A DNA stretch of 64,000 bases, from the NCBI RefSeq assembly GCF_904849725.1, contig NC_058521.1:99124244-99188243 (forward strand), given 5' to 3'. The stretch comes from Hordeum vulgare subsp. vulgare (taxonomy: Eukaryota; Streptophyta; Magnoliopsida; Poales; Poaceae). The notes below the pieces were generated by a model, which worked only from the letters and a program-made list of their open reading frames with translations, did no database searches and was not told where the DNA came from. Made by a program: the position numbers and the translations under genes. This document shows, in pieces, positions 10,302 through 21,873 of the stretch (the stretch's first letter is position 1; every line of letters starts with the position of its first letter).

Positions 10302-13300
10302 TGTCACATCCCTAACCCTTAAGCAAGTTAGCCTTGTGCTCATGTCTTCCTTGCATTTGCATCTAAGATTTTTCAACAAGAACAACAAAGTGGCAAAGGA
10401 AAAACTCAAAACCCTAGCCACTATTTCAAATAAAGGATTTCTCAAACTAGTTAAAATCAATGAACCCAAAATGGCCTCAAGAAATGTTCAAACTTTCTGA
10501 TAAATCATGAAAGTAAATGAGCATTGGAGAAAACTATTTTCTTGACACTTTAAGCTTTTTAAATTAATGCAAAAGCCACTGGTTTCAAACTTTAAATTTG
10601 AAATCAGAAACTATAAATTTTCAAAAATGTTGAAAACTTTGGAAATGGATGGGAATATTATAACAAACAATCAGGTGTGTCTAAAATAATTTTTACCACC
10701 TTTTTGGAGCTGAAATAAATAGCAAAACATTAGTTAACAAAACAGAACAAAACAGAAAAGAAAAAGGAGGAAGAAAACCTTACGTGACGCCTGAGGAGGC
10801 CCAGCCCACCAGGGGCAGGGTCGTCTTCTTCCTCTGCCTTCTGGCAGAGGGGAGATCGACCATGGCGGCCCCCTCCACCTCCTTCTTCGCCGTGGCGAGC
10901 TCCAGAGCCTCCGTGCCAGCGCGACGACGGGGATAAGCTCCCTAGGGTCTCCTCTATCCATTCCCCAGCACCGTTTTCCCTCTCCTCTCGGATCTTGCCC
11001 TCCCTCTTGCTGCCGCCATTAGAGCCGAGCTTGAGCTCGAGCCGCGGCGCTTCTAGCCACGGGAACATTCCTCCGAGTAGTTCGTTAGCTCCGCCTCGTC
11101 GAGCCGGTCCTCCCTGCAGAAGCCGAAGTCTCCCCAAGCTCTGCATCGCCCCCAACGCCGTCGTCTTCCACCTCCGGCCGCCGGACCTCTCCCGTCGATT
11201 CGCTCCCTCCGGCGCACCCCTGAGCCCTTCAACAACACCATCGGAACCGCCATGAGCTCGTCGTCGTTTCCCCTCTCTCCCCACGCGCTTCCGTGCATTG
11301 TAGCCCCGTTCCCCACCAAGGCCGAGAGCACCTCGCCGCCGGTCATGTCGTCGCCGTCGCTATGGTGTCAGATCCACGCGCTCGAGCTAGGGTTGGAGCT
11401 CCTGGAGCCTCCAGGAGTGTGATGAGCCCATCAGCTGTCCTCCCCGTGCCCTAGAGCCATCGCTCGTAAAAGGCCGAGTTTCGGCCGCCGCTTCGGCTCG
11501 TCGCCGGCGCCTCTCCCGGTGACCCTAGCTTCCCCTGATGCCCCTGCTAGATGCGGCGTTGCTCCAGCTACCCGTAGCTCCTTTCTGCGCCCAAAACCGA
11601 CGGCCGATGCGCTGTCTAGCTCTCTACAGCGAGCCCTCCGCCGCGCCCGTGGTCGCCGCCGGCCATGCTCCGGTGGGGGCCGACGTGGCAAAGCTAACCC
11701 AGCAGCTTAGGGGCTTAATCACTCGCTGACAGTGGGCCCAAGGCCAAGTCAAACCCCAATTAGGACTGGTCAGCGCGGGATTAGTCCTAGAGAGGCTGAC
11801 CAGTGGGTCCCCCCTGTCAGGTTTGACCTGAACAGGTCGGCTGACCTGCTGACGTCAGTGTGATGCAATAAATAGAATTTCCAGTATAGAAATAATTCCA
11901 GGAAATTGCTAAAACTTGTAAAATTCATAGAAATTAATCTGTAACTCCAATGAAAATAATTTATATATGAAAAAGTATCAGAAAAATTCAAGGATTCTGA
12001 TTATGCTATTTTCAACCATGTTTGAAAAACTTACAGAACCCTAAAATGTGGAATAAGGAATAATTCAATTCTTATAATTACTTTTAAAATGGAATTTGGA
12101 AAATATTCAAATTTCAATATGATTGCAATGATCACACACTGTCCTAATCACAAATCAGTACCATAACATGACATTTCATGCATGTTAGCATCAAGTTGAT
12201 CTGAACATCAGGTCGAATCAATTAAAACGGTATCCGAGAATACCCCGTTTGAATTGATATTCGAATGTGATTCAAATCAACTCTAAACCTAATACATGTT
12301 GATTATAATAACTTGTCACCTTGCATTCTCATGCCATGCTCATGCATCATTTTGATTGCATATGATTGTTATTGAATGTTGCCATTCATTTCGGTAGGCT
12401 CCGCACCCTCGGATTCCACCGAATATCCGTCTGACGGATATCGTCCCTCCTGTGAGCAACAAGGCAAGCGACCCTTTTGATCATTCCGATAATTCCCATG
12501 TTCTTGCTCTGCACTTATTTATTGCATTAGGATCAAATGCTTCAACTGCTTTTGCCACGTTAGTTGAACCCACTTCCTTTGCATGACCTAACCTTGTCAC
12601 AGTAAATAGCCGAACCTTGCAACCTAGCATACCTGGTAGTTGCTTGAGCTATGATGTGTCTTATCCTGCTATGCATGCTATGCTTAGAGTTGTGTATGGT
12701 CTGTCATCTGGGAGATGAACAGAATTGTGGAATGTGTTCGGTGAGCAAAGGTTGTGTGTTGAACTTGATTTGGTAAAGGTACCGGTGAAAGGCTGTGTAG
12801 GAGTACATGGCGGGTTGTTTCATTGGAACCGTCCATAGGAACTGAGTTCCGTGTATGTAATCCAAGACTAGATACTACCACATGCTGGGCCCTGAAATAT
12901 GACCCCGCTCGGCCTATTAATCGCGTAGTACTCGGTCCAGGAGTTGCAAGTAGTTTCTGGTGTTTATAGTAATGCTGGAGGCCGTGCATGGTGCTGACCT
13001 GAGAGGTGGGCCGTGATGCGGTAGGCAGTGGCACGGTGTAGCAAGTGGCACCCGGATGGTGGGCTTGGGAACCCTGCGCACATCGTTTGAGGCCGTGGCG
13101 GAAACCTCGGCCGGACTTCCATACGGGCTACTCTCAGATAGGCGATAAACCTGGACTAGGTACTAGTGTGGTTAACGGTCGTGGCCGACTCCCTCGCTAG
13201 GCTTCTGCTTGAAGGTTGCCGAGGTGCATGACGTGCACATGGCGATAAGTGGCGAGAACGTGTGTGACGAAGTACACCCCTGCAGGGTTATGATCTATTC

Positions 13301-14457
13301 GAATAGCCGCGTCCGCGGATATGGACTACTTGGAGACATATGTTGTTCATAGATAACTTCACTGGCTACTCATAAAATCGCCAAGATAAGCGTGAGTGTC
13401 ATGGACGACATTTCCTTATGGAGACGGAATGATTCCACGATAGTGTATTGTTGTGGTGTTAGTGGACTCGTGTGCGAGAAATCAAGTTGATAAAATTATT
13501 TGAAAATGCAAGTGTCTAGCCACGAGTCAAATGCTGGCTTTCCGCATGAAACCCCACAATACCTTTTGATACCTTGCATGAGTAGTTAGTTATCCTAAAG
13601 TCTTGCTGAGTACCTTCGTACTCATGTTTGCTTAATAAATGTTGTAGAGGTTGCTAATTACCCTAATGGAGGGTTCTTCGTAGACATCGACGACGACGAG
13701 TAGCTGGTGTCCCAGCTACGATCTGGCCCTACGTTGGATCTGTAGTATAGTCAGGCCATGTGCCTTCTAGTTGTCCTGTCTGTACTCAGACAGTTAAACT
13801 CTTCCGCTGGCTTGTAATTGAATGACTGCTATTATGGGTCGTGAGACCCTTAATGTGTAATATTATGTGTGTGGCTCTTCCGAGCCTCTTAAATAAAGCT
13901 TGTATGTTTATGGTTATGTTGTGATGCCATCGATGTATCTATACATATTGGTATGCCATGCGTACGTGTGTCATGCTTGATATGTATGGGGTTCGATTAC
14001 GTAGTCATGAACTTTAGTAGCGCTCCTTACAAGGAAATGCCCCTTTGTGATCCAACGAGCCTTGGTAGTTCGCTACTGCTCCGGACACATTGGTTGACCG
14101 ACATGTGTCCTTCTTAGCTGCTGTGTCTGTCCTCTTTGGGGAAATGTCACGTGATGTAAGAGAGTCCTTGTAGCTTGCTACGACTCGTCTACATTTGCTG
14201 ATGACCGACACCTGCTTTGTTGGGTCATGTATGCCTGTCCTTGTGCGGTACTGCCACTTTGGTTTATGACTAGACATGTCGACCCGGGTTCTTTGACATT
14301 GGATTGCTAGCGACACTATCGCATACGTGAGTCAAAAGACGCAAACGGTCCCGGGTAAGGTAGGGCTGCAGCCGTGGAGTTAACCGTGCGTGAGACCACA
14401 AAGTGATGCGATGTGTTACATGCTGGATTCCTATGGCTTAAGATCGGGGTCCCGACA
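10302..14457 (+). repeat. Chromovirus LTR, copy B (4156 bp, complete; 5' LTR of the main internal region)
   Basis: Starts TGTCACATCCCTAACCC and ends GATCGGGGTCCCGACA, followed directly by a primer-binding site. Internal layout mirrors copy A: GC-rich block at about 10790-11700, AATAAA at 13892-13897, acidic mini-frame ending at 13703. The 184-codon minus frame at 10730-11284 lies in the GC-rich block and is not considered a gene. Confidence 0.82.
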
Positions 14458-14461
14458 GCGT

Positions 14462-14473
14462 TGGTATCAGAGC
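14462..14473 (+). other. Primer-binding site (initiator Met tRNA type)
   Basis: TGGTATCAGAGC lies four bases after the LTR end. This is the standard complement of the 3' end of plant initiator methionine tRNA, used to prime minus-strand synthesis in many Ty3/gypsy and Ty1/copia elements. Confidence 0.85.
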
Positions 14474-14895
14474 CTGACTGACTGTAGGATTACTAAGCCA
14501 AACTGGTCGAAGTTGAGTCTAGAATTGCTTTAGTTATATATAAGGGAATTGTTTGTGGAAGGGAACGTAAGACTCTTGGTCTCTTCTCAAGTTTTTCTAT
14601 TCTGGTCATCCTCGTCTTTTCTGCGGGAATTAAGGACTAGGTTACTCGTCTTCTCTTAGGCTCGTGTTTCCGATCGGTAGCTTATAGAACTACCGGTCAA
14701 GCGATATTGGGTTTCTTTTATTCCTAGGAAGCAGGAAGTAAGTTTGATGATCAGAGAGTTGAACTTGATAGTTGAGTGGTTACGCTATTCTATTTTTGGG
14801 TTGTCTCAAAATTTGTTTTTGAGCATTTACAGCCGTTATGCTGCCCAATTTTGCATTCAGAGCTCTAATGCTTTTGCATTACTCTCTATTTACAG

Positions 14896-15670
14896 ATGCC
14901 TGGCCGTCCTTCTCGTCAGGTGGTACGTCTGACCAGGTGCATTGATGTGCCGGGTCATACGGCCATGCTGGTCAGGGTGATGTCGCTGTGCGGTTACCGC
15001 TGGTACCCCGAGTACACAGTAGAGGAACAGTACCGAGACTTCAACCAGAGCCAGTACATCTGCACTTTTAGGGGTATTCCCAGACTACCCTGGAGCTGAG
15101 AAGCCAATCCATTGGTCCTATTGGTTGGGGGTCATTGTTGACATGGCAGTACAAGATGCTGCCTATTCAATGCTGACCATTATGAGAGCGAGACATGCAC
15201 TGCTGCAGAATTCAGAGTTCTGTTATGTTCCGGCCTCTCAGCCTGGTGAAGAGGGATACCTCAGTGGAGTCTATTTTGATTCTTCTATGGAGGATCCACT
15301 TCTGCAGTCCACTGTTGAGATGCTAGAGAACAGAGACGGGGATGCTCGTGCTCTCCGTATGGAGCTTTATGCTACCCGTGCCCGTCTGTGGACAACTCTG
15401 ACACAGCTGGCACCGGTAGTCCAGACAGGGTATGGAGAGATGGAGATGCTGAACCCTGTTAGGACCCATCTTCCGGCCCACGTTGACTGGCCAGCTATAG
15501 GAGGAGTCACACCTCTTCGGGGACCCCTCTTGCCACCAGTCAGGGGACCAAGGCCACATCCGTGTCCTTATGGATCCCAGGGATCTCAGGCTAGAATGTT
15601 CCCTGATCCGCAGGTTGAGCTTCCAGGTCATGGAGGTAATCTATATGAGATGTTCTATGCGGATGCCTGA
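14896..15670 (+). pseudogene. Extra ORF between primer-binding site and gag, broken by a frameshift
   Basis: The first part (14896-15099) begins MPGRPSRQVVRLTRCIDV and runs 67 codons. A frame change near 15090-15125 leads into a second open stretch to 15670 with VDMAVQDAAYSMLTIMRARH, a proline-rich segment (GVTPLRGPLLPPVRGPRPHP) and the end NLYEMFYADA. Together it would be about 250 codons. It sits where a leader would normally be, about 430 bp after the LTR and 340 bp before gag. I recognise similar wording from other Triticeae repeats but know no domain or function. Additional ORFs are known in several plant Ty3/gypsy lineages. The 14474-14895 leader before it shows nothing coding. Confidence 0.5.
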
Positions 15671-16012
15671 GCTGTGAGCGGAAGGATAGGATGGTAGTAG
15701 TCGTACGTTCACAGTCCTGCGTGACTTGTGAAGTATGTATGTAATGTGAAATGAATTCCGGAGGCCAGATAAATAATGTATAGGCAGCTTGTAAGCCTCT
15801 GATGAGTAGTTTCCAAATTTCAGTAGTTTGCTCTTCGAGTAAGTTTGTACAGAACTATGTAAGGGTGTGTATGAACCATGGTGTATATATAGCCGTTGCT
15901 TGTTACCATGCTGTTCGGATATTCATTTCCGCATTCCGTGTGTTCAGTACATTCTTACTCCATAGCTAGTATTGATATGATGTTGGTCTAAGCTATGAGT
16001 TTGTTTGTCAGG

Positions 16013-17504
16013 ATGGTGTTCACCAGGTTGAACCGTGCCCCTGCTCATGAGCAAGGCGAGGGTAGTCAAGCGTCGCAGGAAGACCTGCCTCACCCACCTT
16101 CTCTGGTAGAAGTGATGCTTGAGGCAGAAAGAAACAAAAGGGAGACCAACCGTCTGCTAGAGCGTATTGAGCAGAATACGGCTCAACAGCCTAGGAATGC
16201 TGCAGTGTCCCTCAATGACTTTATGAAGCTGAATCCTCCAAAGTTTCATCATTCCATCGATCCCCTCGACGCTGATGACTGGCTGTGCAGCATCTCACGC
16301 AAGATTCTCTCTGCGAATGTGTCTGAGGTCGACAAGGTGACCTTTGCGGCGTATTTCCTGGAAGGACCCGCCAATCTGTGGTGGGAGAATTTTGAAGCTA
16401 TGCGTCCCGCTGAACCAGTGTCCACATGGGCAGCCTTCAGTGCAGCCTTTCGTCTGCACCATATTCCAGAGGGCCTGATGGACAGAAAGAGAGAGGAGTT
16501 CTGTGCCTTCACTCAGGGCAAGTTGTATGTGGATGCCTATAGCCGCGAGTTTGGTAACCTCGCCCGCTATGCAACAGAGGAGGTGTCTACCGACGCCAAG
16601 AAGCAAGCAAGATTCCGTAAGGGTCTGAGCCCTAAGCTCCGTCGTGATCTGCGCCTCCATGAGTGTGCAAGCTTTCAAGCCCTGGTCAACAAAGCGATCA
16701 ATGCCGAGAATGGTCATACTGACTTCGAAGCCACAAGGAAGCACTCCCGTGACTTTGGCTCGTCTTTTGGTTCCGCGTTTCCGAAACGCAGGCTGTGGGT
16801 TCCAAACAGTTCTCTGCCGCCAAGATACACTCCGAGGCCATACTATGTGGCGCCTCAGATGAATCAGGCCAACCCTCCAGCAAAAGCTTATGGTGGTCCA
16901 GCTAGCAATGCTGCACCACGTGCCAACCAGGTGATATGCTACAAGTGTGGAGAACCAGGGCACTATTCCCGTGAGTGTCCTCAGAATGTGGGTGCCAAGC
17001 AACCCGGAAAGTCCGTCGGGCAGGCCAAGTCGGGCAAAGCTTATTATGTGAAGCCAACTCCTGCACGTGGCCGTGTGAACTATGTGTCAGCAGAAGAAGC
17101 TGCAGAGGATCCCGACGTCATGCTGGGTACGCTTCTCGTTAATCATCACCCAGCGTCCATTCTCTTTGACACTGGGTCTTCTCATTCCTTCATTTCAGAA
17201 AGTTATGCACAGTTGCATAACATGTCATTTTGTGATATGCCAATCCCATTGGTTGTCCAAACCCCTGGTTGTAAATGGAAAACCTCTAGGATAACCTATG
17301 ACAATGAAATTCTAGTAGACATGCTAGTTTTTCTAGCCTCATTGATAGCATTGAAATCTTCGGTATTAATACCATCTTGGGCATGGACTGGATGTCAGCT
17401 CACTATGCCAAGATTGATACTCATTCTAGAAATGTCCAGCTTACCCATCCCTCGGGTGAGATAGTAAATGTCTCCACTCGAGTTGCCAAATCCAACTTTA
17501 TTCC
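16013..17504 (+). pseudogene. Chromovirus gag and protease, frameshifted at the 3' end
   Basis: The start is placed at MVFTRLNRAPAHEQ (16013); six in-frame codons precede it. The retrotransposon gag core (LNPPKFHHSIDPLDADDW ... FLEGPANLWWENFEAM ... EFGNLARYATEEV) is followed by a CCHC zinc knuckle CYKCGEPGHYSREC at about 16938-16979, which binds RNA in the particle. Next comes the aspartic protease with its active-site triad in LFDTGSSHSFIS (about 17164-17199). After GNEI-like wording the frame changes near 17355; the protease continues in another frame as ILGMDWMSAHYAKID and then meets TAA at 17506. The gene order gag-PR-RT is that of chromoviruses. Protein could be made up to the frameshift only. 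Overlapping minus frames, including a 235-codon one at 16295-17002, are shadows. Confidence 0.85.
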
Positions 17505-18179
17505 CTAAATGCCAACCCTCTTCCGGAACTTGAAGACATTCCGGTAGTCCGTGACTTTCCGGATGTTTTTCCAGAGGAACTGCCAGGAATTCCACCTGAC
17601 AGAGATGTAGAGTTTGTGATAGATCTTGTTCCGGGAACTGTCCCAATAGCCAGAAGACCATATAAGATGGCACCCCTGGAGCTAGCCGAACTTAAAAAGA
17701 AATTAGATGAGGCCTTGAACAAAGGTTTCATTCGTCCTAGCTCTTCTCCTTGGGCTTGTCCCGTCCTCTTCGTCAAGAAGAAAGACGGAACGGATCGGAT
17801 GGTTGTAGATTACCGACCAGTTAATCTGGTCACCATTAAGAACAAGTATCCGCTCCCCAGGATCAACGATCTGTACGAGCAGCTCGCTGGATCCTCAGTC
17901 TTCTCCAAAATGGATTTGAGGTTGGGATACCATCAAATCAAGATTAAGAACGGGGACATTCCAAAAACGGCTTTTGTTACTCGTTATGGACAATACGAGT
18001 ACACCGTCATGTCCTTCGGTTTGACCAACGCCCCAGCCACTTTCTCTCGACTGATGAATTCAATCTTCATGGAGTATTTGGATAAATTCGTCGTGGTTTA
18101 CCTCGATGATATTCTCATCTACTCGAAGAATGAACAAGAACATGCCGAGCATCTAAGGCTGGTATTGATGAAACTTTGA
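17505..18179 (+). pseudogene. Chromovirus reverse transcriptase
   Basis: In the frame covering 17511-18179 the text runs from the PR-RT linker ([33 protein letters not shown]) into [61 protein letters not shown] and the catalytic [13 protein letters not shown] (YLDD). The palm aspartates are present. A TGA at 18177-18179 replaces an expected arginine codon, and a small deletion near 18205 shifts the frame before the connection domain. RT copies the RNA genome to DNA inside the gag particle. This copy is dead, but every RT motif before the stop is intact, so decay is recent relative to gag-PR divergence. Confidence 0.85.
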
Positions 18180-20481
18180 GAGCATCGCCTTTATGCCAAA
18201 TTTTCAATGTGAATTCTGGTTAACAGAAGTGACCTATCTGGGTCACGTAATCTCTGGTAAGGGTATTGCTGTCAATCCCGAGAGAGTTCAAGCTGTCCTT
18301 GATTGGACTCAACCTGAATCGGTTAAGCAAGTTAGGAGTTTTCTTGGTCTAGCGAGCTATTGTCGCCGCTTCGTCGAGAATTTCTCCAAGGTTGCAAAGC
18401 CTCGGAATGAACTCCTCAAGAAGGATAAAAAGTTCGAGTGGACACCACAGTGTGAACATAGTTTTCACGAACTGAAAAGACGCCTGACTTCCGCACCTGT
18501 GTTGCTACCACCAGATTTCTCTAAGGACTTTGTTATCTATTGCGACGCTTCGCGACAAGGATTAGGTTGCATTCTCATGCAAGATCTTCATGTGATCGCA
18601 TACGTATCTCGCCAGTTGCGTCCACATGAGGATAATTATCCCACACATGACCTTGAGCTTGCAGCTGTGGTCCATGCACTAAAAACCTGGCGACATTACC
18701 TTTTGGGTAATCGTTGCGAAATATTCACTAATCACCAAAGTCTGAAATATATCTTCACCCAGCCGGATTTGAATCTCAGGCAAAGACGGTGGGTTGAGTT
18801 GATCTCGGATTACGACTTAGGGATAACTTACACCCCGGGGAAGGCCAATGTTATGGCCGATGCACTAAGTCGTAAATCTTATTGTAACAATTTGATGCTA
18901 CAACAAGGTCAACCACTTCTCCATGAGGACTTTCGGAAGTTGAATCTTCATATCGTTCCTCAAGGATTCCTTTCTACCCTGGTGGCGAAGCCTACTCTTA
19001 AGGATCAAATTATAGCTGGCCAAAAGTGTGACAAGGGTATATCACGGATCAAGGAGAATATTTTTAGCGGAAACGCTAAAGAATTTTCCATGAATGATCA
19101 AGGTGTGGTGTTCTTCCAGAATCGTTTAGTGGTTCCTAAGAACCCACATCTAAGGCAGTTAATCCTTAAGGAGGCTCATGATTCTCCTCTCACCATTCAT
19201 CCCGGTAGTACTAAGATGTATCAGGACCTACGCCAGAGGTTCTGGTGGACTAGGATGAAGAGAGAAATTGCTGAGTTCGTTGCTAACTGCGACGTTTGTC
19301 GTCTAGTTAAGGCAGAACATCAAAGGCCTGCTGGCACCCTTCAACCTTTAGCTATTCCTGAATGGAAATGGGATAAAGTTAGCATGGATTGAATTACCGG
19401 ATTTCCCAAGACCAAGAAAGGAAACAATGCTATCTTTGTGGTCATTGACCGTCTTTCCAAAGTGGCTCTTTTTCTTCCTGTTCATGAGAGTATAACAGCT
19501 AGCCAGCTAGCAGAGTTATATATCTCTCGAATAGTGTCTCTTCATGGTGTTCCCCTGGAAATTAACTCGGACCGTGGAAGTATCTTTACTTCTCGCTTCT
19601 GGGAAAGTTTTTAGAATGCCATGGGGACTCACCTATCTTTTAGCACTGCTTTCCATCCCTAGTCAAGTGGTCAAGTAGAAAGAGTGAACCAAATCCTAGA
19701 AGATATGCTCCGAGCTTGTGTTATTTCGTTCGGTATGAATTGGGAGAAGTGCCTTCCATTCGCCGAATTCGCTTATAACAATAGTTATCAATCAAGCTTG
19801 GGCAAAGCCCCTTTTGAAGTTCTCTATGGACGAAGATGTCGAACACCTCTTAATTGGTCAGAAACCGGAGAGAGGCAACTCTTTGGCCCGGACATGATCC
19901 AGGATGCAGAAGAGCAGGTTCGCATTATTCGTGAAAAGTTGAAAACAGCCCAGTCTCGTCAAAAGAGCCAATATGATCGTCATCATAAGGCTGTGACCTT
20001 TGAAGTTGACGAGAAGGCTTACCTTCGGGTTACACCTTTGAAGGGTACCCATCGTTTCGGTATCAAGGGCAAGTTGGCTCCTCGTTACATTGGACCTTTC
20101 CGCATTCTTGCCAAACGAGGAGAAGTTGCCTACCAGCTGGAACTTCCTCCGCATCTTTCCAAGGTTCATGATGTTTTCCACGTCTCGCAACTCAGGCGTT
20201 GCTTTTCGGATCCTATCCGTGAAGTGGACCACGAAACGCTTGATCTCCAAGATAACCTTTCTTACCGAGAATACCCCGTGCATATTCTTGATCAAGCTGA
20301 GCGTACCACTCGACGTGGAAATCTAAAGTTTCTTAAAGTTCAATGGTCAAATCATTCTGAAAAGGAGGCAACTTGGGAAAGAGAGGATCGTCTCCGACTT
20401 GAATATCCTGCGTTTTTCCCGACGACTTCTAAATCTCGGGATGAGATTCTTTTGAGTGGGGGTGAGTTGTCACATCCCTAA
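18180..20481 (+). pseudogene. Chromovirus RNase H, integrase and chromodomain
   Basis: After the frameshift, RT ends with EVTYLGHVISGKGIAVNPER and RNase H begins (FVIYCDASRQGLGCILMQ, THDLELAAVVHALKTWRHYL). A usual catalytic Asp reads Asn in FTNHQSLKYIF. Integrase follows: the zinc-binding HHCC motif (HDSPLTIHPG ... CDVC, about 19168-19300) and the core Asp, Asp and Glu in [19 protein letters not shown] and QVERVNQIL. Nonsense codons interrupt the core at about 19390 (TGA), 19612 (TAG) and 19660 (TAG). From 19684 a 265-codon frame gives the integrase C-terminus and chromodomain (LKVQWSNHSEKEATWERED), which in chromoviruses directs integration into heterochromatin. The frame ends ...ELSHP-stop, with TAA inside the LTR. 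Broken by stops; enzymatically dead. Confidence 0.85.
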
Positions 20482-21457
20482 ACCTTAAGCTAGATAGCAT
20501 TGTTCTCATGTCTTCTTTGCATTTGCATCCACGAAGTTCCAACAAAAACAACAAAGTGGCAAAGGAAAAACTCTAAACCCTAGCCACCATTTTAATTAAA
20601 GGAAAATTCAACTAGTTCAAAATCAATGAACCCAAAATGGCCTCAAGAAATGTTCAAACTTTCTGATAAATCATGAAAGTAAATGAGCATTAGAGAAAAC
20701 TATTTTCATGACACTTTAAGCATTTTAAATAAATGCAAAAGCCACTGGTTTCAAATTTAAAAATTTGAAAACAGAAGCTATAATTTTCCAAAAATGTTGA
20801 AAGTCTTGGAAATGAGTGGGGATATTATAACAAATATTTCAGGAGGTCAAAATTAGTTCTACTTTTTGTTTTGGAGCTGAAATAAATAGCAAAGCAATAA
20901 ATAGCAAAACAGAAAAACAGAAAAGGAGAAAATAGAGAAAATCTTACCTGACGCCCACGCCAGGCCCAGCCCATCTCGCCGCTCGTCCCCTTCCCCGCGC
21001 CAGTAGGCAGCAGGAGGTGGCCGCCGCCTCCTCCGGCGCGGCCACGCACCTGCGTGCCTGCCTGGCCGCCGGTTCGCGCTGGCGACGGTGGGGATAAGCT
21101 CCCCAGAGCCTCCCCTATCCATTCCCCGCCTCAGTTCTTCCCCTCCGCCCGGATCTCCTCCCCCTCCCTGCTGTCGCCATTAGAGCCGAGCTCGAGCTCG
21201 AGCTGGCCGTTGCCCTGGCCATGGGAACCCCTCCCCGAGCACGCCATTAGATCCGCCTCGTCGCCCTGGTCGTCTCTGCAGAAGCCGAAGTCCCCTCGAG
21301 CCCTGCAACGCCCGCAACACCGTCGTCTTCTTCCTCCGGCCGCCGGACCTCTCCCGTCGATTCGTCGCCCCCAGGCCTTCCCCGAGCCGTCTGAGCTCTT
21401 CTCTGCACTCCCTGTGAGCATGCGGTGGTTTTCCCTAAGCTTTCCCCGTTGATCCCC
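20468..21457 (+). repeat. Chromovirus LTR, copy A' (first 990 bp)
   Basis: Matches LTR A (6064-7058) with about 16 differences by eye, then stops at GATCCCC (21457), inside the GC-rich block. The remaining 3.1 kb of this LTR is missing. Confidence 0.8.
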
Positions 21458-21873
21458 TCCGCATCCCCTCCGCATCTTTCCAAGAACCTTTCCGCATTCT
21501 TGCCAAACGAGGAGAAGTTGCCTACCAGCTGGAACTTCCTCCGCATCTTTCCAAGGTTCATGATGTTTTCCACGTCTCGCAACTTAGGCGTTGCTTTTCG
21601 GATCCTATCCGTGAAGTGGACCACGAAACGCTTGATCTCCAAGATAACCTTTCATACCGAGAATACCCCGTGCGTATTCTTGATCAAGCTGAGCGTACCA
21701 CTCGACGTCGAAACCTCAAGTTTCTTAAAGTTCAATGGTCAAATCATTCCAAAAAGGAGGCAACTTGGGAAAGAGAGGATCGTCTCCGACTTGAGTATCC
21801 TGCGTTATTCCCGACGACTTCTAAATCTCGGGACGAGATTCTTTTGAGTGGGGGTGAGTTGTCACATCCCTAA
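21458..21873 (+). pseudogene. Second pol scrap (integrase C-terminus/chromodomain) with filler DNA at its left edge
   Basis: A 28-bp filler (21458-21485) contains CCCTCCGCAT twice. It is followed by pol sequence from ACCTTTCCGCATTC (21486), matching about 20094-20467. The frame 21616-21873 carries VRILDQAERTTRRRNLKFLK, WSNHSKKEATWERED and the usual ending ELSHP inside the next LTR. Compared with the main copy it has N-to-N neutral and a few replacement changes. It lacks the integrase core. Confidence 0.75.

Noticed and set aside
10730..11284. 184-codon minus-strand frame in the GC-rich block of LTR B, repeated at 22288-22842 in LTR B'
   Set aside because: It lies wholly inside an LTR, opposite to the element, with Arg/Gly/Ser-rich composition expected from GC-rich DNA. 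The related LTR A does not preserve the frame. The two copies are identical only because the LTR was duplicated.
14459..14475. tRNA gene fragment
   Set aside because: The match to tRNA is limited to the 3'-end complement and lies right after an LTR; it is a primer-binding site, not a gene.
16295..17002. 235-codon minus-strand frame
   Set aside because: Exactly opposite chromovirus gag, which has the full gag core and a zinc knuckle in frame; the minus frame has no domain.
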